Shown here in pieces: positions 17,541 to 26,656 of a stretch of 64,000 nucleotides of DNA. The notes below the pieces were generated by a model that was not told where the DNA came from, ran no database searches, and saw only the letters and a program-made list of their open reading frames with translations. Source of the DNA: Prevotella sp. (lineage in GTDB: Bacteria; Bacteroidota; Bacteroidia; Bacteroidales; Bacteroidaceae); NCBI GenBank assembly GCA_017557405.1, contig JAFYYV010000009.1, forward strand, positions 94,721-158,720. The letters are read 5' to 3'. The translations under genes and the position numbers were made by a program. How positions within the stretch are numbered: the stretch's first letter is position 1; each line of letters opens with the position of its first letter.

Positions 17541-18407
17541 ATGCACAATCTGATGGATTTCCTGCAGAAACACAACCACTGGTTTGTGTTTCTGCTGCTT
17601 GAAGTGGCCAGCCTTGTGATGCTGTTCAAATACAACAGCTACCAAGGTAGCGTCTGGTTCACATCGGCTAATACCGTCTCGGGAAAAGTCTACGAGATGG
17701 GTAGCGATGTGGAGCAGTTTTTCTCGCTTGTCAAAGTGAATGAGGAACTCACCCAGCGCAACGCTTACTTGGAGCAGCAGGTGGCACGAATGGGCGAGCG
17801 GCTTGTCGATATGACGGGCGATTCGGCTATCATGCACAGCAGTCAGATTGAAATGCTTTCGCAATATAAGCTCATCCCCGCGAAGGTGGTCAGTAACGAA
17901 TTGGGTCGCCCCGACAACCTCATCACTATTAACAAAGGTGAGAACGACGGCGTAAGATGCGATATGGGAGTGGTGAGCGGAAACGGTATTGTGGGAATTG
18001 TTTATCTCACTTCGCCCAACTATTCGGTCGTTATTCCCGTGCTCAACACCAATTCGTATATTAGTTGCGCTATCAAAGATCGTGGCTACTTTGGCTATCT
18101 GCATTGGAATGGGGGAGACCCAGGAATGGCATTTGTAGATGATATTCCTCGCCATGCGCGTTTCAAACTCTATGAGCAGGTGGTTACAAGCGGTTATTCA
18201 TCAGTGTTTCCTCCGGGAATACTCGTTGGAAAGATCATGCACGTCTATAACTCGGGCAATGGTTTGTCTTATCGCTTGCAAGTGAAATTGGCAACCGATT
18301 TCGGTCGTCTGCGTGATGTGTGTGTCATTGACGACGCTACGATGGACGAACGACTCAAAGTGCTGAGGGCAGCACAAGATTCCATCAAACCCAAAGAGGG
18401 ACGTTGA
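17541..18407 (+). CDS. mreC: rod shape-determining protein MreC
   Basis: 288 residues. One N-terminal membrane helix (about 12-32, WFVFLLLEVASLVMLF), a coiled-coil segment at about 60-90 (EELTQRNAYLEQQVARMGERL), then the double beta-barrel MreC domain: PAKVVSNELGRPDNLITINKGENDGVRCDMGVVSGNGIVGIVYLTSPNYSVVIPVLN and VVTSGYSSVFPPGILVGKI. It bridges MreB and the periplasmic wall synthases. Start lies 32 bp after mreB. Confidence 0.94.
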   Translation: MHNLMDFLQKHNHWFVFLLLEVASLVMLFKYNSYQGSVWFTSANTVSGKVYEMGSDVEQFFSLVKVNEELTQRNAYLEQQVARMGERLVDMTGDSAIMHSSQIEMLSQYKLIPAKVVSNELGRPDNLITINKGENDGVRCDMGVVSGNGIVGIVYLTSPNYSVVIPVLNTNSYISCAIKDRGYFGYLHWNGGDPGMAFVDDIPRHARFKLYEQVVTSGYSSVFPPGILVGKIMHVYNSGNGLSYRLQVKLATDFGRLRDVCVIDDATMDERLKVLRAAQDSIKPKEGR

Positions 18408-18459
18408 GATTGTTAAAGGAACAAGGTAAAAGAAACGAAAACGGAGAAAGGACGCTGAA

Positions 18460-18972
18460 ATGAATGTCGAATTGATGAAGGGCATAGTGGCTTTTGCCAT
18501 TCTCGTCTTGGTGCAGGCGCTTGTGTTGAATCACATCCACCTTTTCAACTGCGCCACACCGATGCTCTATATCTATTTGGTATTGCTGTTCCGACGTGGA
18601 TATCCGCGTTGGGCAGTCATTTCCTTGTGTTTTATCATGGGCCTTTGCGTTGATATCTTCTCCAACACTCCTGGTGTTGCCGCAGGCGCAATGACATTCG
18701 TTGGTTTTCTGCAACCCTATTTGTTGGAAGTATTTGTTCCTCGCGATAGTGCGGAAGATCTTTGGCCATCGATGCGCACGCTGGGTATCGGCAAATTCAT
18801 AGCTTATGCGGCTGTCTGTGTTTTGATATTCTTCGTTCTCTTCTATACGCTCGAGACTTTCAATTTCTTCAATTGGCTGCAATGGTTGGAGGCCATAGGT
18901 GGAAGCTTTGCCATCACCATGATTTTGTTGTTGGTCATTGAGAATTTCAGAAGCCATGCTCGGACTGCGTAA
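18460..18972 (+). CDS. mreD: rod shape-determining protein MreD
   Basis: 170 residues, almost wholly hydrophobic, with about five membrane helices: AFAILVLVQALVLNHI, MLYIYLVLLFRR, WAVISLCFIMGLCVDIF, YAAVCVLIFFVLFY and FAITMILLLVIEN. The motif GLCVDIFSNTPGVAAGAMTFVGF is characteristic of MreD. It belongs to the elongasome membrane complex with MreC and RodA. Identification rests on position, length and hydrophobic pattern as well as this motif. Confidence 0.9.
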   Translation: MNVELMKGIVAFAILVLVQALVLNHIHLFNCATPMLYIYLVLLFRRGYPRWAVISLCFIMGLCVDIFSNTPGVAAGAMTFVGFLQPYLLEVFVPRDSAEDLWPSMRTLGIGKFIAYAAVCVLIFFVLFYTLETFNFFNWLQWLEAIGGSFAITMILLLVIENFRSHARTA

Positions 18973-19038
18973 AATCCTTGCTTCATCCCGAATCTCTGTA
19001 TCTTTTATCTCCATATCTTCTAAATAGTTAGTCAGCTC

Positions 19039-20889
19039 GTGAAGGATTTCAATCTATCAAATCGGCGATTAGTTATAGGTGGCGTTGCGATTATTATCGT
19101 AGCCGTCTATATCGTTCGATTGTTCATGTTGCAGTTGATGAGCGACGACTATAAGAAGAATGCCGACTCCAATGCTTTCCTAAAACGCATTGAGTTCCCT
19201 TCTCGTGGCGTGATTTATGACCGAACGGGCAAGTTGATGGTCTATAACCAGCCCGCCTACGATATCATGGTGGTCATGAACGAGGCCAAGGGACGTCTTG
19301 ATACTGCGGAGTTCTGTAGGTCGATAGGTGTGACAAAAGAGTTTTTCGAGCAGCGGATGAAAGACATTATGGACCGCTCGAAGAATCCGGGTTACTCGCC
19401 TTACACGCAACAGATATTCATGAGTCAGTTGAGTGATAAGGAGTTCAGTATCTTCCAGGAGAAAATGTATCGCTTCCCAGGCTTCTACGTGCAACGCCGT
19501 ACGGTCAGGGAATACCGTTATCCGTATGCTGGACACGTTCTAGGCGATGTAGCTGAGGTTTCCCCGAGTGATATCGAGGAAGATGACTACTATCAACCAG
19601 GCGACTACATCGGAAAACAAGGTGTGGAACGTTCCTATGAAAAGCAGCTTCGTGGACAGAAAGGTGTGCAGATTCTGTTGCGCGATGCTCATGGTCGTGT
19701 ACAGGGGAAATACATGAATGGTGCTTACGACCAGAAACCTATTGCTGGAAAAGACCTTACGTTAAGCATTGACCTTGATTTGCAGGCGCTCGGCGAGCGA
19801 TTGTTGGAAGGAAAGATAGGCTCCATCGTGGCCATCGAGCCCTCCACAGGCGAAGTGCTTTGTATGGTCTCCTCACCTTCATACGACCCTCGGTTGATGA
19901 TTGGTCGACAACGCGGAAAGAATCAGAAAGAACTCTCGCTTGACCCGTGGAAGCCTTTGCTGAACCGTTCCATCATGGGACAGTATCCTCCTGGTTCCAC
20001 CTTCAAGACCTCGCAGGGTCTGACATTCTTGACTGAAGGCATCATCACCACCGAGACTCGCTATCCTTGTAGTCACGGTTTCCGCTATGGAAGTTTGAAG
20101 GTAGGTTGTCACGGGCATCCTGCACCTCTTCCACTTGTGCCAGCCCTGAGTACCTCATGCAACGGTTATTTCTGTTGGGGACTCTATCATATGTTGGGCA
20201 ACCGTAAGAAGTACCCCACGGTACAAGATGCTATGAACACATGGCGCGACTATATGGTCAGCATGGGTTTTGGCTATAAGTTGGGTGTTGACTTGCCAGG
20301 CGAAAAGCGTGGACTCATTCCCAATGCACAATTCTACGATAATGCCTATAAAGGTTCATGGAACGGTTTGACCATCATCAGTATTGCCATAGGTCAGGGT
20401 GAGGTGAACCTCACGCCCTTGCAAATTGCCAACCTCGGTGCCACTATTGCCAACCGCGGATACTATTATGTGCCTCATGTGGTAAGGAAAGTGAAGGGCG
20501 AACCGCTTGACACCACGTTCACACGCCGCCATTACACAAAGGCTAGTCAACGTGCCTACGAATACGTGGTGAAAGGTATGCGCTCGTCAGTAATGGGTGG
20601 AACGTGTAAACGCCTGAATCGAAGTGACATCATCATCTGCGGTAAGACAGGAACAGCCCAAAACCGCGGCCACGACCATTCGGTCTTCATGGGTTTCGCT
20701 CCGATGGACAATCCGAAAATTGCCATTGCGGTGTATGTGGAAAATGGTGGATTCGGTGCTGAATATGGTGTGCCCATTGGTGGCCTCATGATAGAACAAT
20801 ATTTGCATGGTAAGCTTTCACCTGGCTCACAGGCGCAAGCTTCTGTATTCCAAAAACGAAGAATTGGTTATGGCTCGCGAAACAGATAA
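19039..20889 (+). CDS. mrdA: penicillin-binding protein 2 (elongation transpeptidase)
   Basis: 616 residues beginning with GTG. One membrane anchor (about 11-32), the PBP dimerisation domain (RIEFPSRGVIYDRTGKLMVYNQPAYDI from about 50), then the transpeptidase domain. The active-site serine is S320 in GSTFKTS, with K323; the SxN motif is S373-C374-N375; the KTG motif is K536-T537-G538. It crosslinks peptidoglycan during side-wall growth and is a beta-lactam target. It overlaps rodA by 20 bp, which suggests translational coupling. Confidence 0.95.
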   Translation: MKDFNLSNRRLVIGGVAIIIVAVYIVRLFMLQLMSDDYKKNADSNAFLKRIEFPSRGVIYDRTGKLMVYNQPAYDIMVVMNEAKGRLDTAEFCRSIGVTKEFFEQRMKDIMDRSKNPGYSPYTQQIFMSQLSDKEFSIFQEKMYRFPGFYVQRRTVREYRYPYAGHVLGDVAEVSPSDIEEDDYYQPGDYIGKQGVERSYEKQLRGQKGVQILLRDAHGRVQGKYMNGAYDQKPIAGKDLTLSIDLDLQALGERLLEGKIGSIVAIEPSTGEVLCMVSSPSYDPRLMIGRQRGKNQKELSLDPWKPLLNRSIMGQYPPGSTFKTSQGLTFLTEGIITTETRYPCSHGFRYGSLKVGCHGHPAPLPLVPALSTSCNGYFCWGLYHMLGNRKKYPTVQDAMNTWRDYMVSMGFGYKLGVDLPGEKRGLIPNAQFYDNAYKGSWNGLTIISIAIGQGEVNLTPLQIANLGATIANRGYYYVPHVVRKVKGEPLDTTFTRRHYTKASQRAYEYVVKGMRSSVMGGTCKRLNRSDIIICGKTGTAQNRGHDHSVFMGFAPMDNPKIAIAVYVENGGFGAEYGVPIGGLMIEQYLHGKLSPGSQAQASVFQKRRIGYGSRNR

Positions 20890-22339
20890 ACAACCTGGTG
20901 TACTCGCCTCGCTTGATTGGGTCACCATCATCATCTATCTGGCACTGCTCACTTTTGGATGGGTCAGTGTCTGTGGCGCGTCCTATACCTATGGCGACAC
21001 CGATATCTTCAGTCTCTCCACGCGTTCGGGTATGCAGATTGTGTGGATAGGCGCTTCGATAGTCATTGGATTCGTTATTCTTTTGCTCGACGACCGATTC
21101 TACGACACGTTCTCCTATATTATCTATGGGTTATTGCTCATTGTACTTGTGCTCACCATCTTCAACCCTCATGAAATCAAGGGCTCGCGGTCGTGGTTGG
21201 TCATCGGTCCCTTGCGAGTGCAACCAGCAGAGTTTGCGAAGTTTGCAACAGCATTGGCGGTATCGAAGTTCATGAGCACCTATGGCTTTAATATCCACAA
21301 CTGGAAGAACTTTGCCATTGCCTGTCTCATTGTGTTGGCGCCCATGTGTATGATTGTGTTGCAGAAGGAGACGGGTTCGGCATTGGTATATCTGTCGTTC
21401 TTCCTCATGTTCTATCGTGAGGGAATGACAGGCAGTATCCTCTTTGCGGCCGTTGCAATGGTGTTTTATTTCGTCTTTGGTATCAAGTTCGAGAGTCTTT
21501 TTCTGTGGGACACACCCACATCGGTTGGCAAGTTCGTTGTGCTTTTGCTCGTCCAGATATTCTCAGCGATTATGGTCTACATCTATTGTGAAGACAAAAA
21601 GCGCGCACTCACCATCATTGGCTACTGTCTTGGTATCACGTTGCTGTTTCTGCTTTTCTCCGAATACGTTATTCCGTTCGACATCGTGTGGGTGCAGTTG
21701 GGCATCAGTGCAGCCATGATCGGCTATTTGGTTTACCAGGGATTGAGCGCCCGAGTGGCCAATTATTTTTATATAGCCCTCTTCTCCCTTTCCTCCATCC
21801 TCTTTTTCTATTCGGCCGACTACGTGCTCAACGATGTTCTGAAGCCCCACCAGCGTGTGCGTATCAACGTGCTTCTTGGACTAGAAGAAGACCTCGCGGG
21901 CGCTGGCTACAATGTGCACCAGAGTGAGATTGCCATTGGATCGGGCGGACTTAAGGGAAAAGGATTCCTTAATGGCACACAAACGAAACTGAAGTTCGTT
22001 CCTGAGCAAGACACCGACTTCATTTTCTGCACCGTAGGCGAAGAAGAAGGATTCCTTGGTTCAGCGGGCGTACTCCTCTTGTTCTTAGCCTTGATATTGA
22101 GGCTTATACACTTAGCCGAGCGACAACCATTCAAATTTGGCAGAGTCTATGGCTACTGTGTGCTCAGCATCTTCCTCTTCCATGTGTTCATCAACGTGGG
22201 GATGGTGTTGGGATTGACGCCAGTCATTGGTATCCCGCTACCTTTCTTCAGCTACGGTGGAAGTTCTCTTTGGGGTTTCACCTTCTTGCTGTTTATCTTC
22301 CTGCGCATCGATGCAGGCCGCAACCTTGTGCGCACTTAG
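20870..22339 (+). CDS. rodA: rod shape-determining protein RodA (SEDS glycosyltransferase)
   Basis: 489 residues from the ATG at 20870 (MARETDKQ); longer versions of the frame run further into mrdA. About ten membrane helices. SEDS landmarks: KGSRSWLVIGPLRVQPAEFAK, EDLAGAGYNVHQSEIAIGSGGLKGKGFLNGTQTKLKFVPEQDTDFIFCTVGEEEGFLG, and GMVLGLTPVIGIPLPFFSYGGSSL. It polymerises lipid II into glycan strands together with PBP2. Between the two conserved regions is a longer hydrophobic segment than in E. coli RodA (370 residues), typical for Bacteroidetes. Confidence 0.96.
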   Translation: MARETDKQPGVLASLDWVTIIIYLALLTFGWVSVCGASYTYGDTDIFSLSTRSGMQIVWIGASIVIGFVILLLDDRFYDTFSYIIYGLLLIVLVLTIFNPHEIKGSRSWLVIGPLRVQPAEFAKFATALAVSKFMSTYGFNIHNWKNFAIACLIVLAPMCMIVLQKETGSALVYLSFFLMFYREGMTGSILFAAVAMVFYFVFGIKFESLFLWDTPTSVGKFVVLLLVQIFSAIMVYIYCEDKKRALTIIGYCLGITLLFLLFSEYVIPFDIVWVQLGISAAMIGYLVYQGLSARVANYFYIALFSLSSILFFYSADYVLNDVLKPHQRVRINVLLGLEEDLAGAGYNVHQSEIAIGSGGLKGKGFLNGTQTKLKFVPEQDTDFIFCTVGEEEGFLGSAGVLLLFLALILRLIHLAERQPFKFGRVYGYCVLSIFLFHVFINVGMVLGLTPVIGIPLPFFSYGGSSLWGFTFLLFIFLRIDAGRNLVRT

Positions 22340-22366
22340 GATTTCTATTAATTTTAAAAATATAAA

Positions 22367-22391
22367 GCGCCACTTAATAAGTGACGCATTT
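22367..22391. terminator. terminator between convergent rodA and gldH
   Basis: GCGCCACTT (22367-22375) pairs with AAGTGACGC (22379-22387) with one C-A mismatch, followed by a short T tract; A-rich on the other side. Confidence 0.6.
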
Positions 22392-22427
22392 TGTATTATG
22401 TAGGAAGTCCGATAGATGATACTCCTT

Positions 22428-22931
22428 TTATTCTCGATACAACTGGATTCCAACTTCTGCGACGCCAGGTAGAATTTCGCGTTTCATGTCGTGGCGCACA
22501 CAGATATGTAGTGAATCGGTAGGTTGCAGCGGCATTTCGCTGACATTGAATCGGTATTGGAAATGGCTCACGCCAGCACCTCGCGCATTACCACGCTCGT
22601 CGATGAGTTTGCAACTCAGGGTATCGGTTTGTTGGCGAAAGATGATATGGCTGGCGTTGTCGGTCTGGCGGAAGATGGTCTGTTCCACAACGAGTGTCAA
22701 TCCTGTAAAAGGATACGAAGGGTTGATGCGCAAACCGAGGTCGATGATGTAGTCGCCGCCAGTGATGGCCGACTTGGGCACACCAAATATGAGGGTGTCG
22801 TTTTTCTCCCATCCGGCCAGCGGAGCATGCTCGTAGTGGTCGTACACCTTATTGCCGATACATGCCGATAGCAAAAAGGTGATTGCCATCAGCACGAGAG
22901 GAACCAATATGTTGCGAAAACGCGTTCTCAC
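22428..22931 (-). CDS. gldH: gliding-motility-associated lipoprotein GldH
   Basis: 167 residues starting with GTG, overlapping the stop of ricT by 3 bases (GTGA). The lipobox is LLSAC with Cys24. The GldH pattern follows: VYDHYEHAPLAGWEKNDTLIFGVP, YIIDLGLRINPSYPFTGLTLVVEQTIF and the C-terminal PLQPTDSLHICVRHDMKREILPGVAEVGIQL. GldH is needed for gliding in flavobacteria, but it is also conserved beside the PSP1 gene in non-gliding Bacteroidales, where its role is unclear. Confidence 0.9.
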   Translation of the reverse strand: MRTRFRNILVPLVLMAITFLLSACIGNKVYDHYEHAPLAGWEKNDTLIFGVPKSAITGGDYIIDLGLRINPSYPFTGLTLVVEQTIFRQTDNASHIIFRQQTDTLSCKLIDERGNARGAGVSHFQYRFNVSEMPLQPTDSLHICVRHDMKREILPGVAEVGIQLYRE

Positions 22932-24169
22932 TCTTTGTTATCTTCCTTTCTTCTTGGTGCGTTGTAGTTGTTGCGGCGGTTCTGGTTTTTGAACGCAGGT
23001 TGCCCTTGTGCGGGCTTGTTATTCTGTTGTGCCTGTCTGTCGCTGTTGGCTGAGTTGCGATTGTCGTTGTGCTTATGCTTGTTCTTCTTCCGCTTGCTCT
23101 TGTCAAATCGACTGAGGTCAGCATCGGCCAACAAGTCAATGGGGCCTTTGGCTCCCTTCTGCTCGCTGTCATCGGTCAAGGTTAGCGGTTTCTCACCTCG
23201 TTTGTTCATCTCGATGATTTCACGAGCTCGCTCGGCGGTGATTGTCTCGAGGTTGGCAGCCATCTTCTTGTCAGTGGAATAAGTAACTAACCCTGCTAGA
23301 ATATCTGTTTTGAAGACATAGTAGTCGCTGTCGGCGGTTTCTAGCACGATGTCCTTTCCGGGCAGTCGGCGACCAGCCTCCACATAGTCATCAACCTCGT
23401 AATTTAGACAGCATTTCAGTTTGGCGCACATACCCGCAAGTTTCTGCGGATTGAGCGAGATGTCCTGGAAGCGGGCAGCGTTGGTGGAGACGCTAACAAA
23501 GTTCTTCATCCATGTAGCACAGCACAGTTCGCGTCCGCAAGGCCCTGTTCCTCCTATGCGTCCAGCCTCTTGACGAGCACCAATCTGTTTCATCTCGATA
23601 CGCACGTGGAAGGTCTCGGCGAGCACCTTGATGAGTTGTCTGAAGTCCACACGCTCGTCGGCGATGTAGTAGAAGATGGCCTTGTTGCCGTCGCCTTGGT
23701 ATTCCACATCACCAATCTTCATCTTCAACCCGAGATCTTTGGCGATTTGCCTACTTTGAATCATCGTACCATGTTCGCGACTTTTTGCCTCGCGATATTT
23801 GTCCATATCCACCTGCTTGGCGTGGCGATAAACGCGTTTGATGTCATCAGCCGACTTCAAGTTTGCCTTCTTCACCTGTAGGTTCACGAGTCTACCCGTG
23901 AGTGTAACCACACCGATATCATGACCTGGGCTTGCCTCCACGGCCACGATGTCGCCCTTCTTGAGGTCGAGGTTGTTGACATTATGATAATATCCTTTAC
24001 GCGTGTTCTTGAACTGCACCTCCACAAGATCGGTGTCCTCGGCGTTGCCAGGCACGTCAGCCAGCCAGTCGAAGGTGTTTAGCTGGCGGTCTTGCCTTCC
24101 ACATCCACGTCGGCACAGTCCACGGTCACATCCGCGCGATATCTCGAATTTCATGTCTTTATAGTCCAT
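22928..24169 (-). CDS. PSP1 domain protein, RicT/YaaT-like
   Basis: 413 residues. The N-terminus is cysteine-rich (CDRGLCRRGCGRQ, residues 14-26). The PSP1 domain spans about 45-300 and holds further cysteine clusters in GPCGRELCCATWM and GMCAKLKCCLNYE. Homologous RicT of Bacillus is part of a cytoplasmic Fe-S complex that affects RNA maturation. The C-terminal about 75 residues are basic and low in complexity (KRKKNKHKHNDNRNSANSDRQAQQNN), suggesting nucleic-acid contact. The role in Bacteroidetes is not established. Overlaps gldH and begins 41 bp after holB. Confidence 0.85.
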   Translation of the reverse strand: MDYKDMKFEISRGCDRGLCRRGCGRQDRQLNTFDWLADVPGNAEDTDLVEVQFKNTRKGYYHNVNNLDLKKGDIVAVEASPGHDIGVVTLTGRLVNLQVKKANLKSADDIKRVYRHAKQVDMDKYREAKSREHGTMIQSRQIAKDLGLKMKIGDVEYQGDGNKAIFYYIADERVDFRQLIKVLAETFHVRIEMKQIGARQEAGRIGGTGPCGRELCCATWMKNFVSVSTNAARFQDISLNPQKLAGMCAKLKCCLNYEVDDYVEAGRRLPGKDIVLETADSDYYVFKTDILAGLVTYSTDKKMAANLETITAERAREIIEMNKRGEKPLTLTDDSEQKGAKGPIDLLADADLSRFDKSKRKKNKHKHNDNRNSANSDRQAQQNNKPAQGQPAFKNQNRRNNYNAPRRKEDNKE

Positions 24170-24210
24170 ATCCTTATGATTTATATTGAGTTTTGGGGCT
24201 TTTCCATTGT

Positions 24211-25338
24211 CTATTTCCTTATGATGAGCACGATGATCTGTAGTGCCATCTCATAGAACACCACCTTAGCGTTGGCGTTCTGACCAATATCACGATGTGC
24301 CTTCTGCATCAGTTCGAACAACTCCACAACGTTAGTCTCGTTGATGAATCTTGCGAAGTTACGCGAGAAATCCTCTTCGTCTTGCGTCATGTAGTTCAGT
24401 TCAGGGTTCTTGAAGTTGTAAACGAAGTTCTCCCTCACCATTTGCATGAAGTAGACCAACATGCGCTTCTGACGTTCTCTGCCGTAGGCAGCCACAGTAT
24501 CGCTCCATTTCTTCAGTTCCTTCACGTTCTTCATGTAGGCCAAACGCATGAGCATGATAAACATGTCGAGGAATGTGCGGTTCTCGTTGTCTGCGTTCAG
24601 TGCCTCGATGGCTTTTGTCCAGTTTCCATTGGCAGCCCTTGCCAATCGGTGTGCCATGTCAGGTTCAATGCCTCGTCGTTCCACCAATGCCTGCTCAATA
24701 GCCTCCACGTCAATGCGTTTCACGTCGATGCGTTGGGTGCGGCTGCGAATGGTATCGAGCAACGTGTCTGGGTTTTCGCTTACCATGATGAACACCGTCT
24801 GCTGAGGCGGTTCCTCAAGCAGTTTCAGCAATTTGTTGGCGCTCGTTGCGTTCATTCGTTCAGGCAACCAGATGATGCTAACCTTGTATCCTCCTTGGCT
24901 CGATTTCAGGCTCAGTCGGCGGCTCAGTTCATCGCTCTCGGCTCCAGTAATGATGGCTTGCTGGTTGGCTGCGTTCATGGCGCTCATCCATTGATCCATT
25001 GTGAAGTAAGGACCTTGGGCAATCAGTTCGCGCCACTCGCGGATGAAGTCATCGCTCACGGGTTGGTGCTCACTGCCCATACCAGGACCTTTGATGGTAG
25101 GAAATGTGAAGTGCAAGTCAGGATGTTCCATCTTCTCCAGCATGGCCTCCGTGTTGGCATTCTCGTGGCCCTGTCTCAGCAAAGTAGAGGCAAATGCCAT
25201 TGCCAATGCCATCTTCCCGCAGCCTTGCGGACCGCAGAGCATGACAGCATGGGGAACCCTTCCATCATCGACCATCTGGAGCAGCCGCTCCTTCACGTCG
25301 TTTTGTCCTATGACCTCATTCCAATTCACAATTGACAA
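24211..25338 (-). CDS. holB: DNA polymerase III delta' subunit
   Basis: 375 residues. AAA+ clamp-loader fold: Walker A GPQGCGK at 36-42, the long central part with FTFPTIKGPGMGSEHQPVSDDFIREWRELI, the sensor region KVSIIWLPERMNATSANKLLKLLEEPPQQTVFIMVSENPDTLLDTIRSRTQRI, and a helical C-terminal collar. The RSRTQ sequence corresponds to the conserved SRC-like arginine motif. It loads the sliding clamp within the replisome. The zinc cysteines of E. coli delta' are absent, as in other Bacteroidetes. Confidence 0.9.
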   Translation of the reverse strand: MSIVNWNEVIGQNDVKERLLQMVDDGRVPHAVMLCGPQGCGKMALAMAFASTLLRQGHENANTEAMLEKMEHPDLHFTFPTIKGPGMGSEHQPVSDDFIREWRELIAQGPYFTMDQWMSAMNAANQQAIITGAESDELSRRLSLKSSQGGYKVSIIWLPERMNATSANKLLKLLEEPPQQTVFIMVSENPDTLLDTIRSRTQRIDVKRIDVEAIEQALVERRGIEPDMAHRLARAANGNWTKAIEALNADNENRTFLDMFIMLMRLAYMKNVKELKKWSDTVAAYGRERQKRMLVYFMQMVRENFVYNFKNPELNYMTQDEEDFSRNFARFINETNVVELFELMQKAHRDIGQNANAKVVFYEMALQIIVLIIRK

Positions 25339-25420
25339 TTAAACTACGTTTGAATATCGGCTGCACCTCAGCAATTAAAACCAAGTTTTATTGCATTCGG
25401 TTTGCACGATATTTCACAAT

Positions 25421-26383
25421 TTACAGTACTCTCTTTGCCACTTCCTTCACCGATTCCACAGCCGAGACCGTGTAGAAGTGTATGTTGTTCACGCCGGCAG
25501 CATAGAGTTGGCGACATTGTTCGGTTGTCCACTCAATGCCCAGTTGTCGAGCGTCATCATCAGTCTTGCATTTCACGACTTCAGCAGCCAACTCCTGTGG
25601 TAGGTCGCAATGGAAAGTCTGCGGCACTACAGTCAGTTGCGAGAGTTTCGCAAAAGGTTTCACGCCAGGTACGATGGGAATGGTGATACCCATCTGGCGA
25701 GCACGAGCCACGAAGTCGAAGTATTTTTTGTTGTCGAAGAACAGTTGTGTCACAGCATATTCAGCACCCAATTGTTGCTTCTCCAACAGATGCTGCATGT
25801 CCATTTCAAGGTTGGGAGCCTCCTCGTGTTTCTCGGGGTAGCAGGCCACACCATAGCTGAAAGGCTCACCAGGATTCTGGATTTCAGTCCCATCAGCGAA
25901 AAAACCTTCGTTGAAACGGTTCACCTGCTGAATGAGGTCGGTCGTATGGCGATGTCCGCCACGCGTTGGCTTGAACGTACGATCGTCTTTTGCCTTGTCA
26001 CCTCTCAGTAAGAGCACATTGCTGATACCCAGGAATTGCAAGTCAAGCAACTCGTATTCAATGTCTTCGATGGTCGCTCCGCTACATATCACGTGGGGAA
26101 TCACCGAGATGCCGTAGCGCTGCTGTATGGCGGCTGCAATAGCCACCGTGCCAGGGCGACGGCGAATACGCTGTCGTTCAAACTGTCCGTTATCCAGTTC
26201 CTTGTAAACAAATTCGCTATGATGAGTCGTTATGTTGATGAAGAGTGGGGTGAACTCTTGCAGCTGGTCGATTGTGGCAAACAGGCTGTCAGTGCCTGTG
26301 CCTTTCAGAGGTGGCAACACTTCGAACGAGAAATGCCGCGTTCCGCTGTCGTCTTTGAGCAAGTCGATGACCTTCATTTTCAA
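25421..26383 (-). CDS. metF: 5,10-methylenetetrahydrofolate reductase
   Basis: 320 residues forming one TIM barrel. Landmarks are FSFEVLPPLKGTG (catalytic Glu of the N-terminal strand), IPHVICSGATIEDIEYELLDLQFLGISNVLLLRGD, GEPFSYGVACYPEKHEEAPN, and QLFFDNKKYFDFVARARQMGITIPIVPGVKPF. It reduces methylene-THF to methyl-THF for methionine synthesis, with FAD. Length agrees with bacterial MetF. It lies 82 bp before holB on the same strand. Confidence 0.95.
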   Translation of the reverse strand: MKMKVIDLLKDDSGTRHFSFEVLPPLKGTGTDSLFATIDQLQEFTPLFINITTHHSEFVYKELDNGQFERQRIRRRPGTVAIAAAIQQRYGISVIPHVICSGATIEDIEYELLDLQFLGISNVLLLRGDKAKDDRTFKPTRGGHRHTTDLIQQVNRFNEGFFADGTEIQNPGEPFSYGVACYPEKHEEAPNLEMDMQHLLEKQQLGAEYAVTQLFFDNKKYFDFVARARQMGITIPIVPGVKPFAKLSQLTVVPQTFHCDLPQELAAEVVKCKTDDDARQLGIEWTTEQCRQLYAAGVNNIHFYTVSAVESVKEVAKRVL

Positions 26384-26405
26384 TTCTTATTGGTACATTT
26401 GGATG

Positions 26406-26413
26406 CAAAGTTA
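26406..26413 (-). promoter_or_regulatory. -7 box before metF
   Basis: The minus strand reads TAACTTTG, 22 bp before the start codon. No clear -33 at the normal spacing. Confidence 0.45.
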
Positions 26414-26559
26414 ATGAAAAAGGTGCAAAAAAAACACTTTTTTGGGAACATTAACGCGTAAATGTGGCATCAAGTTGTTTTTCTGTTTTCCTAAAACGCC
26501 ACTTTAGTGTCATAAAAGGGTCGCTTTACTAATAATTCTTAATAAATAATGTTCGCGTG

Positions 26560-26589
26560 TTGTTCTATGTGCATTAATTTGTATATTTG
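26560..26589 (+). promoter_or_regulatory. promoter of the GH128-like gene
   Basis: TTG (26560-26562), 19-bp spacer, TATATTTG (26582-26589); leader about 65 nt. Confidence 0.78.
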
Positions 26590-26656
26590 CAAAGATATGA
26601 TGTTATGTTTTCCAACATCCCGATGTAAACCAATGATAACTAACAACTGATTCAAT

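Noticed and set aside
24295-25335. 346-codon plus-strand frame opposite holB
   Set aside because: Almost exactly covers holB on the other strand; a shadow frame.
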